Positions 1 to 8,691 are shown, numbered from the stretch's first letter. The stretch is DNA of 64,000 nt from Streptomonospora mangrovi (GCF_027604915.1 NZ_JAJAQC010000012.1:1-64000); one strand, 5' to 3'. Made by a program: numbers and translations. Notes: generated by a model not told the origin, from the sequence alone.

Positions 1-80
<80 letters not shown>

Positions 81-98
81 GGGACCGGGGGAGCGGAT

Positions 99-1427
99 GT
101 GGGCGCGGTGAGCGACGACGTGCGCCGCACCGTCGAGGCGGTGTGGCGCATCGAGGGCGCGCGTGTCGTGTCCACGGTGGCGCGCATGGTCGGCGACGTC
201 GGCCTCGCCGAAGACCTCGCCCAGGACGCGCTCGCCGACGCCCTCGCGCAGTGGCCGGAGTCGGGCGTCCCGCGCAACGCGGGCGCCTGGCTCACCGCCG
301 TGGCCAAGCGCCGGGCCATCGACACCTGGCGCCGCAGCGAGCGCCTCGACGATCGGTACCGCACCCTGGCCCACGACATGAGCACGGCGGCCGAGCAGGA
401 GTGGGAGCCGATCGAGGACGACGTGCTCAAGCTCGTCTTCGCGGCCTGCCACCCGGTGCTGAGCCGCGAGGCGCAGGTGGCGCTCACCCTGCGCGTCGTC
501 AGCGGTCTCACCACCGAGGAGATCGCGCGGATGTTCCTCGTGCCGGTGCCCACGATGCAGCAGCGCATCGTGCGCGCCAAGAAGACGCTCTCGGCGGCCC
601 GGGTGCCCTTCGCGGTGCCCGAGCCGCACGAGTGGGGGCGGCGGCTGGCGGCGGTGCTGGCCGTGGTCTACCTCGTCTTCACCGAGGGCTACGCCGCGAC
701 GTCGGGCGACCGTGTCCTGCGCACGGACCTCGCCGGGGAGGCGCTGCGGCTCGGGCGCATGGTCGCGGCGCTGGCGCCGCGCGAACCGGAGGCGCACGCC
801 CTGGTCGCGCTGATGGAGATCCAGGCGTCGCGCTTCGCGGCCCGGGTGGGGCCTGACGGCGCGCCGGTGCTGCTCGCCGACCAGGACCGCAGCCGGTGGG
901 ACCGAGGGCAGATCACGCGCGGGCTCGCGGCCCTCGCGCGGGCTGACGCGTTCGGGCGCGGGCGCGGCCCCTACGGGTTGCAGGCGGCGATCGCGGCCTG
1001 CCACGCGCGGGCGGCCGACGTGGCGGACACCGACTGGGAGGAGATCGTCACCCTGTATACGGCGCTGGAGCAGCTCACCAAGAACCCGGTGGTGACGCTG
1101 AACCGCGCCGTCGCGGTGTCGATGGCCGCCGACCCGGCCACGGCGCTGCGCATCCTGGACGAGGAGTTGGACGCCAAGCGGCTGGCGGGCTCCTACCTGC
1201 TGCCCAGCGCACGCGGCGAACTCCTCGCCCGCCTCGGCCGCCACCAGGAGGCCCGAGAGGAACTGCGCCGCGCGGCCGACCTCGCGGGCAACGAGCGCCA
1301 GCGGGCCGTACTGCTGGAGCGCATCGAAGGGCTCGAAGGGCTTGAAGGGCTTGAAGGGCTTGAAGGGCTCAAGGGGTTGGAAGGACCGGACGATCCGGAT
1401 GGCTCGGAGGAATCGAAAGGTTCGTAG
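99..1427 (+). CDS. ECF RNA polymerase sigma factor with long C-terminal extension
   Basis: This is a sigma-70 family factor of the extracytoplasmic-function class, 442 residues. Region 2 lies at about residues 10-80 (DVGLAEDLAQDALADA, then AVAKRRAIDTWRR). Region 4 lies at about 125-165 (LTTEEIARMFLVPVPTMQQR). A DUF6596-type helical extension follows from about 178, and a C-terminal TPR-like part makes it more than twice the length of a plain ECF factor. This matches the ECF42 group. Members usually lie next to a YCII/DGPF-domain gene, which would fall outside the window here. GTG at 99 has a GGGGGAG ribosome site five bases upstream; GTG at 108 is the alternative. The C-terminus ends in GLE repeats. 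No anti-sigma gene follows. Confidence 0.9.
   Translation: MGAVSDDVRRTVEAVWRIEGARVVSTVARMVGDVGLAEDLAQDALADALAQWPESGVPRNAGAWLTAVAKRRAIDTWRRSERLDDRYRTLAHDMSTAAEQEWEPIEDDVLKLVFAACHPVLSREAQVALTLRVVSGLTTEEIARMFLVPVPTMQQRIVRAKKTLSAARVPFAVPEPHEWGRRLAAVLAVVYLVFTEGYAATSGDRVLRTDLAGEALRLGRMVAALAPREPEAHALVALMEIQASRFAARVGPDGAPVLLADQDRSRWDRGQITRGLAALARADAFGRGRGPYGLQAAIAACHARAADVADTDWEEIVTLYTALEQLTKNPVVTLNRAVAVSMAADPATALRILDEELDAKRLAGSYLLPSARGELLARLGRHQEAREELRRAADLAGNERQRAVLLERIEGLEGLEGLEGLEGLKGLEGPDDPDGSEESKGS
1326..1379 (+). repeat. 9-bp tandem repeat in the sigma-factor 3' end
   Basis: Six in-frame units of GAAGGGCTY, the last one degenerate, encode a Glu-Gly-Leu repeat at about residues 410-428. The unit length keeps the frame, so copy number could vary without breaking the gene. 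Confidence 0.9.
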
Positions 1428-1482
1428 GGAGCGCGGCGGGTGGCCCGGGTGGGTGGTCGTCGGGCCGCTCGGCGATGGTCGG

Positions 1483-1845
1483 GGTTGCGACGGGGCGCGG
1501 CGAAGGCGGCGGCGGCCAGGGTGCGCGGTTGTCGGTTCTCGGGGCGGTTGGCTGAGGTTTCGACGGGGGCGGCGAAGGCGGCGGGTGGGCCGGGTTCGCG
1601 TTCATCGCTGATTTGGGCGGATGGCCGAGGTCGCGACGAGGCGGCGAGGGCGGGTGGTGGCCGGGGGCGCGCCTTATCGGGCTGCTCGGCGGGTGGTCGG
1701 GGGTGCGACGGGGCGCCGAGGGCGGCGGATGGTCGGGGTGCGCGGGCGCCGGTTCTCGGGGCGGGTGCCTGAGGTTGCGACGAGGGGCGGGCGCGCGTGG
1801 TGACGGCGTCGCGGCGGCACGAGGCGCCGGTTCGGTGGGGGTGGG
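1483..1845 (+). repeat. 73-bp degenerate tandem repeat, block 1 (five units)
   Basis: Units begin with GGTTGCGACGGGGCG-like sequence at 1483, 1556, 1629, 1702 and 1773, so the period is 73, 73, 73 and 71 bp. A second conserved element, GGTTCTCGGGGCGG, sits about 50 bp into several units. The period is not a multiple of three and no frame is conserved between units, so the block is probably non-coding. The long reading frames crossing it are by-products of base composition. The related block at 2306-2590 is in the opposite orientation. Confidence 0.75.
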
Positions 1846-2305
1846 TGAACGGAAGCCGAGTGTCGACGGTATGCAGGCGGTCTTTTTGGGGCCAATGCCT
1901 GTTTTGTACTTTCACTCGGCTGTCAGGTGAAGGACTGGGGGTCATCCGGCGGGGCGATTTGACCACATGGTGAGACGCCTTGGGGCTTCTGGGTGCCGGT
2001 TTGCCCGCTATGACGGTTTCTGGGGGCGGCGAGGCCCGTCTACCGTTCGATTGCGGCGGCCGTAGCCGCACCTCGTGGTGAAAGAGCCCTTTCTTGTCTC
2101 ATCATGTGAGATGGGCAGAGGTGTGTGCCCGGCCTGCGTCTTTTGTCCACCCCGGGGTGAGGGGCAGAAGACGGCTGGCGTGGCGTCGACCGCCAAGTCT
2201 GATCCCGGTTGACCGGTTGACCGGTTTACCAGTGGCCCGGGTCACCGGGCCTCCCATCCTCAGTCAGAGTCGTGCGGCCCCAGGTTGGTGCGCGCCGTTG
2301 CGCCC
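1846..2305. other. Non-coding stretch between the two repeat blocks
   Basis: I see no gene here. The stretch is less GC-biased in places (for example 1885-1930) and holds a short T-run near 1883. At 2207-2230 there is a triple 8-mer, GGTTGACC twice then GGTTTACC. Each 8-mer is nearly its own reverse complement, so a protein-binding site is possible but unproven. Confidence 0.5.
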
Positions 2306-2590
2306 GCGTTGCCTCCTCTGTCACGCGCGCGCAGAACCGATGGCCGCACGCCTCCGCCCCGCGCCGCCTTCGGTGCCCCGTCGCTGCCTGTGCCACGCGC
2401 CCGCAGATCCGTTTGCCGCGCGCCCCGTGCCCCTGCTGTCCTCGCCGCCCCCGTTGCCTCCTTTGTCATGCCGCCGGGTGTGGTGCCCGCGGCCCTGACC
2501 ACCCGCCGCCCTCGGTGCCCCGTCGCCACCTCCACCCCGCGCCCGGCAGGCCGCTGGCCGCCGCCCCCGGTCCCGCCCTCTCCCCCCGTC
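2306..2590 (-). repeat. 73-bp degenerate tandem repeat, block 2 (four units, inverted)
   Basis: The complement of the block 1 unit start (CCGTCGCNNCC) recurs at 2306, 2378, 2451 and 2520, spaced 72, 73 and 69 bp. The accompanying TTCGGTGCCCCGTCGC is the complement of the block 1 element GCGACGGGGCRCCGAA. The blocks therefore share a unit but face each other across about 460 bp. No credible coding sequence crosses this block. Confidence 0.7.
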
Positions 2591-2620
2591 CTTGCGGTCC
2601 TCCCGCGTGCAACCTGCCGG

Positions 2621-2677
2621 AAAAAAATAATTAATTAGTATTTATCATTGACGAGACCTGGCCCACAGTGGCATGCT
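2621..2677 (+). promoter_or_regulatory. Probable promoter of the galactonate operon with AT-rich upstream element
   Basis: A 27-base stretch of almost pure A+T (2621-2647) stands out against the GC-rich surroundings. It is followed directly by TTGACG (2648-2653) and, after 18 bases, CATGCT (2672-2677). This is the arrangement of an UP element, a -35 box and a -10 box. It would give a leader of about 60 bases to the lipoprotein start at 2742. The -10 box is weak, so the exact start point is uncertain. The GntR regulator encoded within the operon may act here, but I cannot identify its operator. Confidence 0.45.
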
Positions 2678-2741
2678 CTCAGCCAGTCAGGACGGCATCC
2701 TCCCAGGTGAGGCGGGTGCCTGTACCCCAGGGAGGTCCCCC

Positions 2742-3881
2742 ATGTCTCGATGGCCGCAGCGCCCGCCCGGAGGCGGCCCGGTCCGCGCTCGCGCACACAC
2801 GGACGCCCGCGCCCGGGAGCGAGGCGAGGGCCGGAGTCAGGGCCAGGACCGGAATCAGGGCCGGGATCACGGCCGGGACCACGGCCGGAGCCGGGGCCGC
2901 CTGGGTGTCCGGGCGGTCGCCGCCGTGGCGGCGGTGCTGTGCCTGGTGAGCCTCGCGGGGTGCGCCGGGGGCAGGCTCGGTGAGAACGGGCGCGTCGGCA
3001 TCGTCTACATGGACGCGCAGGGCTACTACGCCGGGGTCCGCGAGGGGCTGCGCGACCACGCCGAGGAGCAGGGGCGCGGGTTCCAGCTCCTGGAGCTGAA
3101 CGCCCAGGGCGACGCCTCCGAGGAGAGCACCTTCGTGGACGTCACCTCCTCGGCCGGTGTCGACGCCCTCGTGCTGTCGCCGGTCTCGGCCACCGCCTCC
3201 GTCCCGGCGGTGCGGCTGGCCCACGAGAGCGGCATCCCCGTCGTCTGCTACAACACCTGCATCAACGACGAGGCGGCCCGCAAGTACGTCACCTCCTACA
3301 TCCTGGGCGACCCACACGAGTTCGGCCGCCTGCTCGGCGAGGCCGCCGCCGACCACTTCGAGCGCGAGGGTGTCACCGACCCCGACATCGCCGTCCTCAA
3401 CTGCGAGTTCGTGGAGGTCTGCGTCCAGCGCCGCGAGGGCTTCGAGGAGGCGCTGTTCGCGCGCCTGCCCGACGCCGAGATCGTCGCCAACCAGCAGGGC
3501 GCCACCATCGACGAGGCCGTCGAGGTGGGCGAGCGGGTGCTGACCGCCAACCCCGACGTGGACGCCTTCTACGGCGAGGCGGGCGGGGCCACCATGGGCG
3601 CGGTGCGCGCGGTCAACGCCAGCGGGCGCGCCGGCGAGGTCGTCGTCTTCGGCAGCGACATGTCCACCGACGCCGCCCGCGCCCTGGCCGACCACACCGT
3701 GCTCAAGGCCAACGTCGACATCTCCGGCCTGGTCGTGGGCCGTATGGCCGGGGAGACGGTCGAGGCCATCATCGCCGGCGACGCCCCCGAGGAGTTCGTC
3801 ACCGACGCGCCCATCGACCTCTACACCACGCCCGAGGACGGCGCCCGGTGGCTGGAGGAGCACCCGGACGGGATCCCCTAA
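2742..3881 (+). CDS. Sugar ABC transporter substrate-binding lipoprotein
   Basis: This is a periplasmic-binding-protein family 4 (ribose/galactose-type) receptor that would capture a sugar outside the membrane for the importer encoded next. The reading frame is open from 2673, but ATG 2742 has GGAGG six bases upstream and gives 379 residues. The lipobox LAGC puts the acylated cysteine at residue 74, after the hydrophobic segment AVAAVAAVLCLVSLAGC. The region before it is about 55 residues, rich in Arg and Gly, and carries a small tandem repeat (RDHGRDHGRS). No closer start codon exists. The mature part shows the family's MDAQGYYAGVREGLRDHAEE opening. It is the first gene of the operon. Confidence 0.85.
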   Translation: MSRWPQRPPGGGPVRARAHTDARARERGEGRSQGQDRNQGRDHGRDHGRSRGRLGVRAVAAVAAVLCLVSLAGCAGGRLGENGRVGIVYMDAQGYYAGVREGLRDHAEEQGRGFQLLELNAQGDASEESTFVDVTSSAGVDALVLSPVSATASVPAVRLAHESGIPVVCYNTCINDEAARKYVTSYILGDPHEFGRLLGEAAADHFEREGVTDPDIAVLNCEFVEVCVQRREGFEEALFARLPDAEIVANQQGATIDEAVEVGERVLTANPDVDAFYGEAGGATMGAVRAVNASGRAGEVVVFGSDMSTDAARALADHTVLKANVDISGLVVGRMAGETVEAIIAGDAPEEFVTDAPIDLYTTPEDGARWLEEHPDGIP

Positions 3882-3936
3882 CCGGTCGCGCGCGACCGCC
3901 CTCCCGCCCGCACCTCGCCCACGAGTGGAGACACCC

Positions 3937-5556
3937 ATGAGCAGCGACACCCCGTCCTCGCCCGCACCCGACCCCGGTACCGCACCCGACCCCGGTACCG
4001 CGCCCGACGCCGGTACCGCGCCCGACGCCGGCGCCGCCGCGAACCCGGGCACCATCCCCGCCCCCACCTCCGCCGTCGTGGCCGCCACCCGCGGCGCGAC
4101 CAAGACCTACCCGGGCGTGCGCGCCCTGGACGGCGTCGACTTCGAGGTCCGCGCCGGCGAGGTCCGCGCGCTGCTGGGCCGCAACGGCGCCGGTAAATCC
4201 ACTCTCATCCGCATGCTCTGCGGGGTGGAGACCCCCGATGAGGGCACCGTCGAGATCGGCGGCACGCCGCTGGCCGGCGGCGGGGTCCGCCGCGCCGCCG
4301 AACTCGGCGTCGGCACCGTCCACCAGGAGCTGAGCCTGGTGCCCCAGCTCTCGGCGGCCGAGAACCTGTGCCTGGGCGCCTGGCCCACCGCCGGCGGCCG
4401 CATCGACCACGCCGCCGTCCGGGCCGGCGCCCGCGAGGCGTTCGCCGAGCTGGGCGTGGACATCGACCCCGACACCCCCGTCGGTGAACTGCCGCTGGCC
4501 CAGCAGCAGCTCGTGGAGATCGCGCGGGCGCTGCGCTCGCGCCCCCGGCTGCTCATCCTGGACGAGCCCACCAGCGCCCTGGCCGCCGGCGAGGCCGAGA
4601 TCGTGCTGTCGGCGGTCACCCGCGTGGCCGGGCGCGGCGTCGGCGTCGTCTACGTCAGCCACCGCCTGGACGAGATCCGCCGGGTCGCCGACACCGTCAC
4701 CGTCATGCGCGACGGCGCCGTCGTGGAGACCGCGCCGGTGCGCGGCGCCACCACCGCGCGCATCGTCTCGCTCATGCTCGGCCGCGACGAGGCCGAGGAG
4801 GCGCGCCGCCCCGCCGGCGCGGTCGACCGCTCGGGCACCCCGCTGCTGTCGGTGCGCGATCTGGCGGTGCCGCCCAAGGTCGACGCGGTCTCCTTCGACC
4901 TCTACCCCGGCGAGGTGCTGGGGCTGGCCGGGCTCATGGGTTCGGGCCGCACCGAGGTCCTGCGCGCCCTGGCCGGGTTCGCCCCCTCCACGGGCACCGT
5001 CGCCGTGGAGGGCGCCCCCGTGGCCCGCCGCACGCCCCGCGCCATGAAGCGCCTGGGCGTGGGCATCACCCCCGAGGACCGCAAGGGAGAGGGCGTGGTG
5101 CCGCTCCTGGGCGTCTCGGAGAACATGGTGCTGACCTGGTTCGGCGGCGCCTCCACCGCCGCGACCGTGCGGCCCTCGCGGGTGGCGGCCATCGGCCGCG
5201 GCCTGGTCGAGCGCCTCTCCATCAAGACCGCGCGGCCCGACACCCCCATCGTCAACCTCAGCGGCGGCAACCAGCAGAAGGCCGTCATCGGCCGCTGGCT
5301 GCACGCCCGCAGCCGGATCCTGCTGCTGGACGAGCCCACCCGCGGCGTCGACGTCGAGGCCAAGGCCCAGATCTACCGGATCGTGCGGGAGCTGGCCGAC
5401 CAGGGGGCGGCCGTCGTGTTCGTCTCCAGCGAGCTGGAGGAGCTGCCCCTGGTGTGCGACCGGGTGCTCACCCTGCGCGCGGGCCGGCTGGAGCAGGAGC
5501 TGACCGGCGACGACATCACCCTGGACAACATCATGACCGCCGCGATGGCGGCCTGA
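3937..5556 (+). CDS. Sugar ABC transporter ATPase, two fused nucleotide-binding domains
   Basis: This is an RbsA/MglA-type ATPase of 539 residues that powers sugar uptake with the neighbouring permease. The first domain has Walker A GRNGAGKST (about 81-89) and Walker B LLILDEPTSAL (about 204-214), but a degenerate signature, LPLAQQQ. The second domain has the degenerate Walker A usual in this family (GLMGSGRTE, about 331), an intact signature LSGGNQQK (about 441) and LLLDEPTRGVD. ATG 3937 is preferred over GTG 3925 because the GTGGAG around 3925 serves as its ribosome site. The first 35 residues are an Ala-Pro-Asp-Gly-Thr linker made by a short DNA repeat at about 3966-4035. It lies 55 bases after the lipoprotein gene. 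Confidence 0.92.
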   Translation: MSSDTPSSPAPDPGTAPDPGTAPDAGTAPDAGAAANPGTIPAPTSAVVAATRGATKTYPGVRALDGVDFEVRAGEVRALLGRNGAGKSTLIRMLCGVETPDEGTVEIGGTPLAGGGVRRAAELGVGTVHQELSLVPQLSAAENLCLGAWPTAGGRIDHAAVRAGAREAFAELGVDIDPDTPVGELPLAQQQLVEIARALRSRPRLLILDEPTSALAAGEAEIVLSAVTRVAGRGVGVVYVSHRLDEIRRVADTVTVMRDGAVVETAPVRGATTARIVSLMLGRDEAEEARRPAGAVDRSGTPLLSVRDLAVPPKVDAVSFDLYPGEVLGLAGLMGSGRTEVLRALAGFAPSTGTVAVEGAPVARRTPRAMKRLGVGITPEDRKGEGVVPLLGVSENMVLTWFGGASTAATVRPSRVAAIGRGLVERLSIKTARPDTPIVNLSGGNQQKAVIGRWLHARSRILLLDEPTRGVDVEAKAQIYRIVRELADQGAAVVFVSSELEELPLVCDRVLTLRAGRLEQELTGDDITLDNIMTAAMAA

Positions 5557-5568
5557 GGCGAGGTAGCA

Positions 5569-6576
5569 ATGACCACCACCACCGCAGTCCCCGGCGCCGC
5601 CGCCCCCGCGCGGCGCGGCCTCGGCCGCTACGGCCGCCGGCTCAACGAGATCGGCCTGCTGGCCGCCATCCTCCTCCTCTACGTCGTGCTCGGCGCCTCC
5701 GCCAGCGGCTTTCTGAGCCTGGACAACCAGCTCGGGCTGCTGCGCAACGCCGCGACCATCGGCATCGCCGCCTGGGGCGTGACCCTGGTCATCGTCGCCG
5801 GCGAGATCGACATCAGCATCGGCCCGGCCGTGGCCTTCGCCTCGGTGCTGGTCGCCAAGGGCGCCGCCGAGTGGAACCTCGGCGTGGCCGGCGCGATCAC
5901 CCTCACCCTCCTGCTGGGTGTGGCATGGGGCGCCCTGGCCGGGTGGCTGCGCGCCCGGTTCAACGTGCCCTCCTTCATCACCACGCTGGGCCTGTGGAGC
6001 GTCCTGGGCGGGCTCGCCCTGTACATGACCGACGCGCTGCCCGTGCCGCTGCCCGAGAGCGCGGTGTTCGACGTCCTCGGCGGATCGGTCCTGGGCGTGC
6101 CCACCTCCGCCCTGGTCATGCTGGTGCTGTTCGCGGTGTTCGCCTACGTCGCCCGCTACACCGCCTACGGGCGCTCGGTCTACGCCATCGGCGGCAACGC
6201 CGCCGCCGCCCGCCTGGCCGGGCTCAACGTCACCCGGGTGCGGGTGGTGCTGTTCGCCACCACCGGCCTGCTCGCCGCCGTCACCGGGATCCTGCTGGCC
6301 GCCCGCCTGGGCTCGGGCAACGGCGGCGCCGCCGCCGGCCTGGAGTTCGACGTCATCGCGGCCGTGGTGATCGGCGGCACCGCGCTGGCCGGCGGGCGCG
6401 GGTCGCTGCTGGGCACGTTCCTGGGGGTGGTGTTCATCAGCGTCATCGCCAACGGGCTGGTGCTGCTGGGGGTCAACCCCTTCTTCCAGGACGTGGTGCG
6501 CGGCCTCATCATCGTCGCCGCCGTCCTGGTGAACGTCCTGGTCAACAGCCGCTCGGCCGCCAACCGCCTCACCTGA
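5569..6576 (+). CDS. Sugar ABC transporter permease
   Basis: This is an RbsC/MglC-family (BPD_transp_2) inner-membrane permease of 335 residues. It is mostly hydrophobic, with about eight to ten membrane segments. The family's conserved core is visible: WGVTLVIVAGEIDISIGPAV near residue 65, and GTALAGGRGSLLGTFLGVV near 270. It starts 12 bases after the ATPase gene with GAGGCGAGG upstream. With the binding lipoprotein and the fused ATPase it forms a complete class II monosaccharide importer. The family often handles ribose, galactose, xylose or arabinose. The downstream catabolic genes suggest galactose or a related sugar here. Confidence 0.92.
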   Translation: MTTTTAVPGAAAPARRGLGRYGRRLNEIGLLAAILLLYVVLGASASGFLSLDNQLGLLRNAATIGIAAWGVTLVIVAGEIDISIGPAVAFASVLVAKGAAEWNLGVAGAITLTLLLGVAWGALAGWLRARFNVPSFITTLGLWSVLGGLALYMTDALPVPLPESAVFDVLGGSVLGVPTSALVMLVLFAVFAYVARYTAYGRSVYAIGGNAAAARLAGLNVTRVRVVLFATTGLLAAVTGILLAARLGSGNGGAAAGLEFDVIAAVVIGGTALAGGRGSLLGTFLGVVFISVIANGLVLLGVNPFFQDVVRGLIIVAAVLVNVLVNSRSAANRLT

Positions 6577-6620
6577 GCGACGCGCATCAGCAAGAGGCAT
6601 TCCAGAGAGGGAGGAACCGC

Positions 6621-7709
6621 GTGAACGCGACCACCACCGCGCCGACGCCCGCGACCATGCGCGGGGTCCGGCTGCCGGGCGACTCCACCGCCGTGGTCGA
6701 CACCCTGCCCGTGCCCGAGCCCGGCCCCGGCCAGGTGCTGCTGCGGGTGGGCGCCTCGGGCATCTGCGGCAGCGACATCGGGTTCATCTACCACGAGCAC
6801 AAGACCCACCGCGGGATCGACGGCCCCGCCTACCGGGGCGTCGTCGCCGGCCACGAGCCCTCGGGCACCGTCGTGCAGGCCGGGCCGGGCTGCCGCCGGT
6901 TCGGCCCCGGCGACCGGGTGATCGTCTACCACATCGCCGGGTGCGGGCTGTGCGACAACTGCCGCCGCGGCTACATGATCAGCTGCACCGGCCCCTCCCG
7001 GGCCGCCTACGGCTGGCAGCGCGACGGCGGCCACGCCCAGTACCTGCTGGCCGAGGAGGCCACCTGCGTCCCGCTGCCCGACGAGCTGTCCTTCGTCGAC
7101 GGCGCCCTCATCGCCTGCGGGTTCGGCACCGCCTATGAGGGGCTGCGGCGCATCGGCGTCAGCGGCGAGGGCGACCTGCTCGTCGTCGGCCTGGGGCCGG
7201 TGGGGCTGGCCGCCGGGATGGTGGGCCGGGGCATGGGCGCCGCCCGCGTCATCGGCGTGGAGCCCTCCGCCCGGCGCCGCGAGTGGGCCGCCGGCCTCGA
7301 CGTCTTCGACGCCGTGGCCGCCCCCGAGGATGCGGCCGAGACGGTCGCCGCCGCCACCGCCGGGCGCGGCGCCGCCACCGTGATCGACTGCTCGGGCTCG
7401 CGCCCCGGGCGCTCCCTGGCGCTGGAGCAGGCCGCCGAGTGGGGGCGGGTGTCGCTGGTGGGCGAGGGCGGCACGCTGGAGACCGAGGTCTCCGACACCC
7501 TCCTGCACAAGCAGTTGACCCTCTACGCCTCCTGGGTCACCTCCCTGCCGGCGATGGCCGACCTGGCGCGCAACCTGGTGCGCTGGGGGCTCTCGCCCGA
7601 GCGGGTCGTCTCCGACCGCTTCGACCTCGCCGACGCCGACGCCGCCTACCGCCTGGCCGCCGGCGAGAGCCGCGGCAAGGTCGTACTGACCGCCGCGGAG
7701 GAGCGGTGA
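6621..7709 (+). CDS. Zinc-dependent medium-chain alcohol/polyol dehydrogenase
   Basis: This 362-residue MDR-family NAD(P)-dependent dehydrogenase probably oxidises a sugar or polyol for the operon. Catalytic-zinc ligands are Cys49 (GICGSDI) and His78-Glu79 (AGHEPSG). The structural-zinc lobe is Cys108, Cys111, Cys114 and Cys122. The Rossmann motif VVGLGPVGLAAG sits near residue 190. GTG 6621 has GGAGGAA seven bases upstream and is the only well-placed start. It overlaps the next gene by four bases (GTGA). The exact substrate cannot be read from sequence; L-idonate, threonine and inositol dehydrogenases share this architecture. Confidence 0.88.
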   Translation: MNATTTAPTPATMRGVRLPGDSTAVVDTLPVPEPGPGQVLLRVGASGICGSDIGFIYHEHKTHRGIDGPAYRGVVAGHEPSGTVVQAGPGCRRFGPGDRVIVYHIAGCGLCDNCRRGYMISCTGPSRAAYGWQRDGGHAQYLLAEEATCVPLPDELSFVDGALIACGFGTAYEGLRRIGVSGEGDLLVVGLGPVGLAAGMVGRGMGAARVIGVEPSARRREWAAGLDVFDAVAAPEDAAETVAAATAGRGAATVIDCSGSRPGRSLALEQAAEWGRVSLVGEGGTLETEVSDTLLHKQLTLYASWVTSLPAMADLARNLVRWGLSPERVVSDRFDLADADAAYRLAAGESRGKVVLTAAEER

Positions 7710-8674
7710 CCGGCCGGGTGCGCGTCACGCGCGAGGGCGCCGGGCCCGACGAGCGCGTGGTGCTGGACAACGGCGCGCTGCGCCTGACCGCCGCGCCCGG
7801 CCTGGGCGGGCGCGTGCTGTCCCTGCGCCTGGCCGGGCGGGAGTTCCTCTACCGCAACCCGCGCCTGCTCGACGCCGACCTGCGGCGCCGCGAGGGCGTT
7901 GTGCTGGAGCCCACCGAGGGGCCGATGAGCGCCTGGAACAACGTCGGCGGCGACAAGACCTGGCCGGCGCCCCAGGGCTGGTCGCACCCCGGCGAGTGGG
8001 CCGGGCCGCCCGACCCCGTGCTGGACTCCGGCGCCTATGCCGCCGAGGCCGGCCACGGCGCCGCCGGCGCCGCCGTGCTCACCATGACCAGCGGCGACGA
8101 CCCCCGCACCGGCCTGCGGCTGACCCGCCGGATCACCCTGGAGCCCGGCGCGCGGGGCTACCGGCTGGAGCTGACCGCGCGCAACACCTCCGCCGCACCC
8201 CGCACCTGGGCGCTGTGGAACGTCACCCAGCTCGACGGCGCCGCCGCCCCGGCCGACGGCACCGGCGGCGTCTACGTCGGCGTGCGCGGCGAGGGGCCCC
8301 ACACCGTGCCGCTGGTGGCCGGCGACGCCAACCCGCGCGTGGTCGAGCACGCGCCCGGCGTGCTGCGGGTGCCCGCCCAGGACGTGGTCGGCAAGGTCGG
8401 GTTCCCCACCGCCGAGGGCTGGCTGCGCCACGTCGGCCGCGCCGGCACCCTCACCCAGACCTTCACCGTGGCCCCCGGCACCTACCCCGACCAGGGCTCG
8501 CGCGTGGAGGTGTGGCTGGAGTACCCGCTGGAGCGCCCCCTGGAGCACCTGGGCGGGCTGCGGCCCCGCGACCGGGTGGTGGAGTGCGAGGTGCTGGGGC
8601 CGCTCACCGACCTGGCACCCGGCGCCCAGACCACACTGAGTATCGCGTTCGACCTCGCGCCCGCGGGGGACTAG
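7706..8674 (+). CDS. Aldose-epimerase-fold protein (DUF4380-like)
   Basis: The protein has 322 residues. Its opening (LDNGALRLTAAPGLGGRVLSL) resembles the start of the galactose-mutarotase/aldose 1-epimerase beta-sandwich. It also contains GDKTWPAPQGW (about 75-90) and a late block WLEYPLERP. I associate this pattern with the DUF4380 family, whose biochemical role is not established. I do not see the two active-site histidines of a classical aldose 1-epimerase clearly placed. In this operon it could interconvert sugar anomers before the dehydrogenase step or bind a sugar acid. It is coupled to the dehydrogenase by a GTGA overlap. Confidence 0.7.
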   Translation: MTGRVRVTREGAGPDERVVLDNGALRLTAAPGLGGRVLSLRLAGREFLYRNPRLLDADLRRREGVVLEPTEGPMSAWNNVGGDKTWPAPQGWSHPGEWAGPPDPVLDSGAYAAEAGHGAAGAAVLTMTSGDDPRTGLRLTRRITLEPGARGYRLELTARNTSAAPRTWALWNVTQLDGAAAPADGTGGVYVGVRGEGPHTVPLVAGDANPRVVEHAPGVLRVPAQDVVGKVGFPTAEGWLRHVGRAGTLTQTFTVAPGTYPDQGSRVEVWLEYPLERPLEHLGGLRPRDRVVECEVLGPLTDLAPGAQTTLSIAFDLAPAGD

Positions 8675-8691
8675 CACCGACCGGGAGAGAC

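Noticed and set aside
1193-2071. Pro/Ser/Arg-rich minus-strand frame across the 73-bp repeats
   Set aside because: A 73-bp period shifts frame at every unit and there is no ribosome site, so it is not a real protein.
2094-2638. Several overlapping plus-strand frames before the lipoprotein gene
   Set aside because: They are Arg/Pro/Cys-rich in all frames, overlap repeat block 2 and have no credible start.
3799-6600. 933-codon frame antisense to the importer genes
   Set aside because: It is an artefact of G/C third positions. The plus strand has full transporter motifs; the antisense product is low-complexity His/Gly/Asp without domains.
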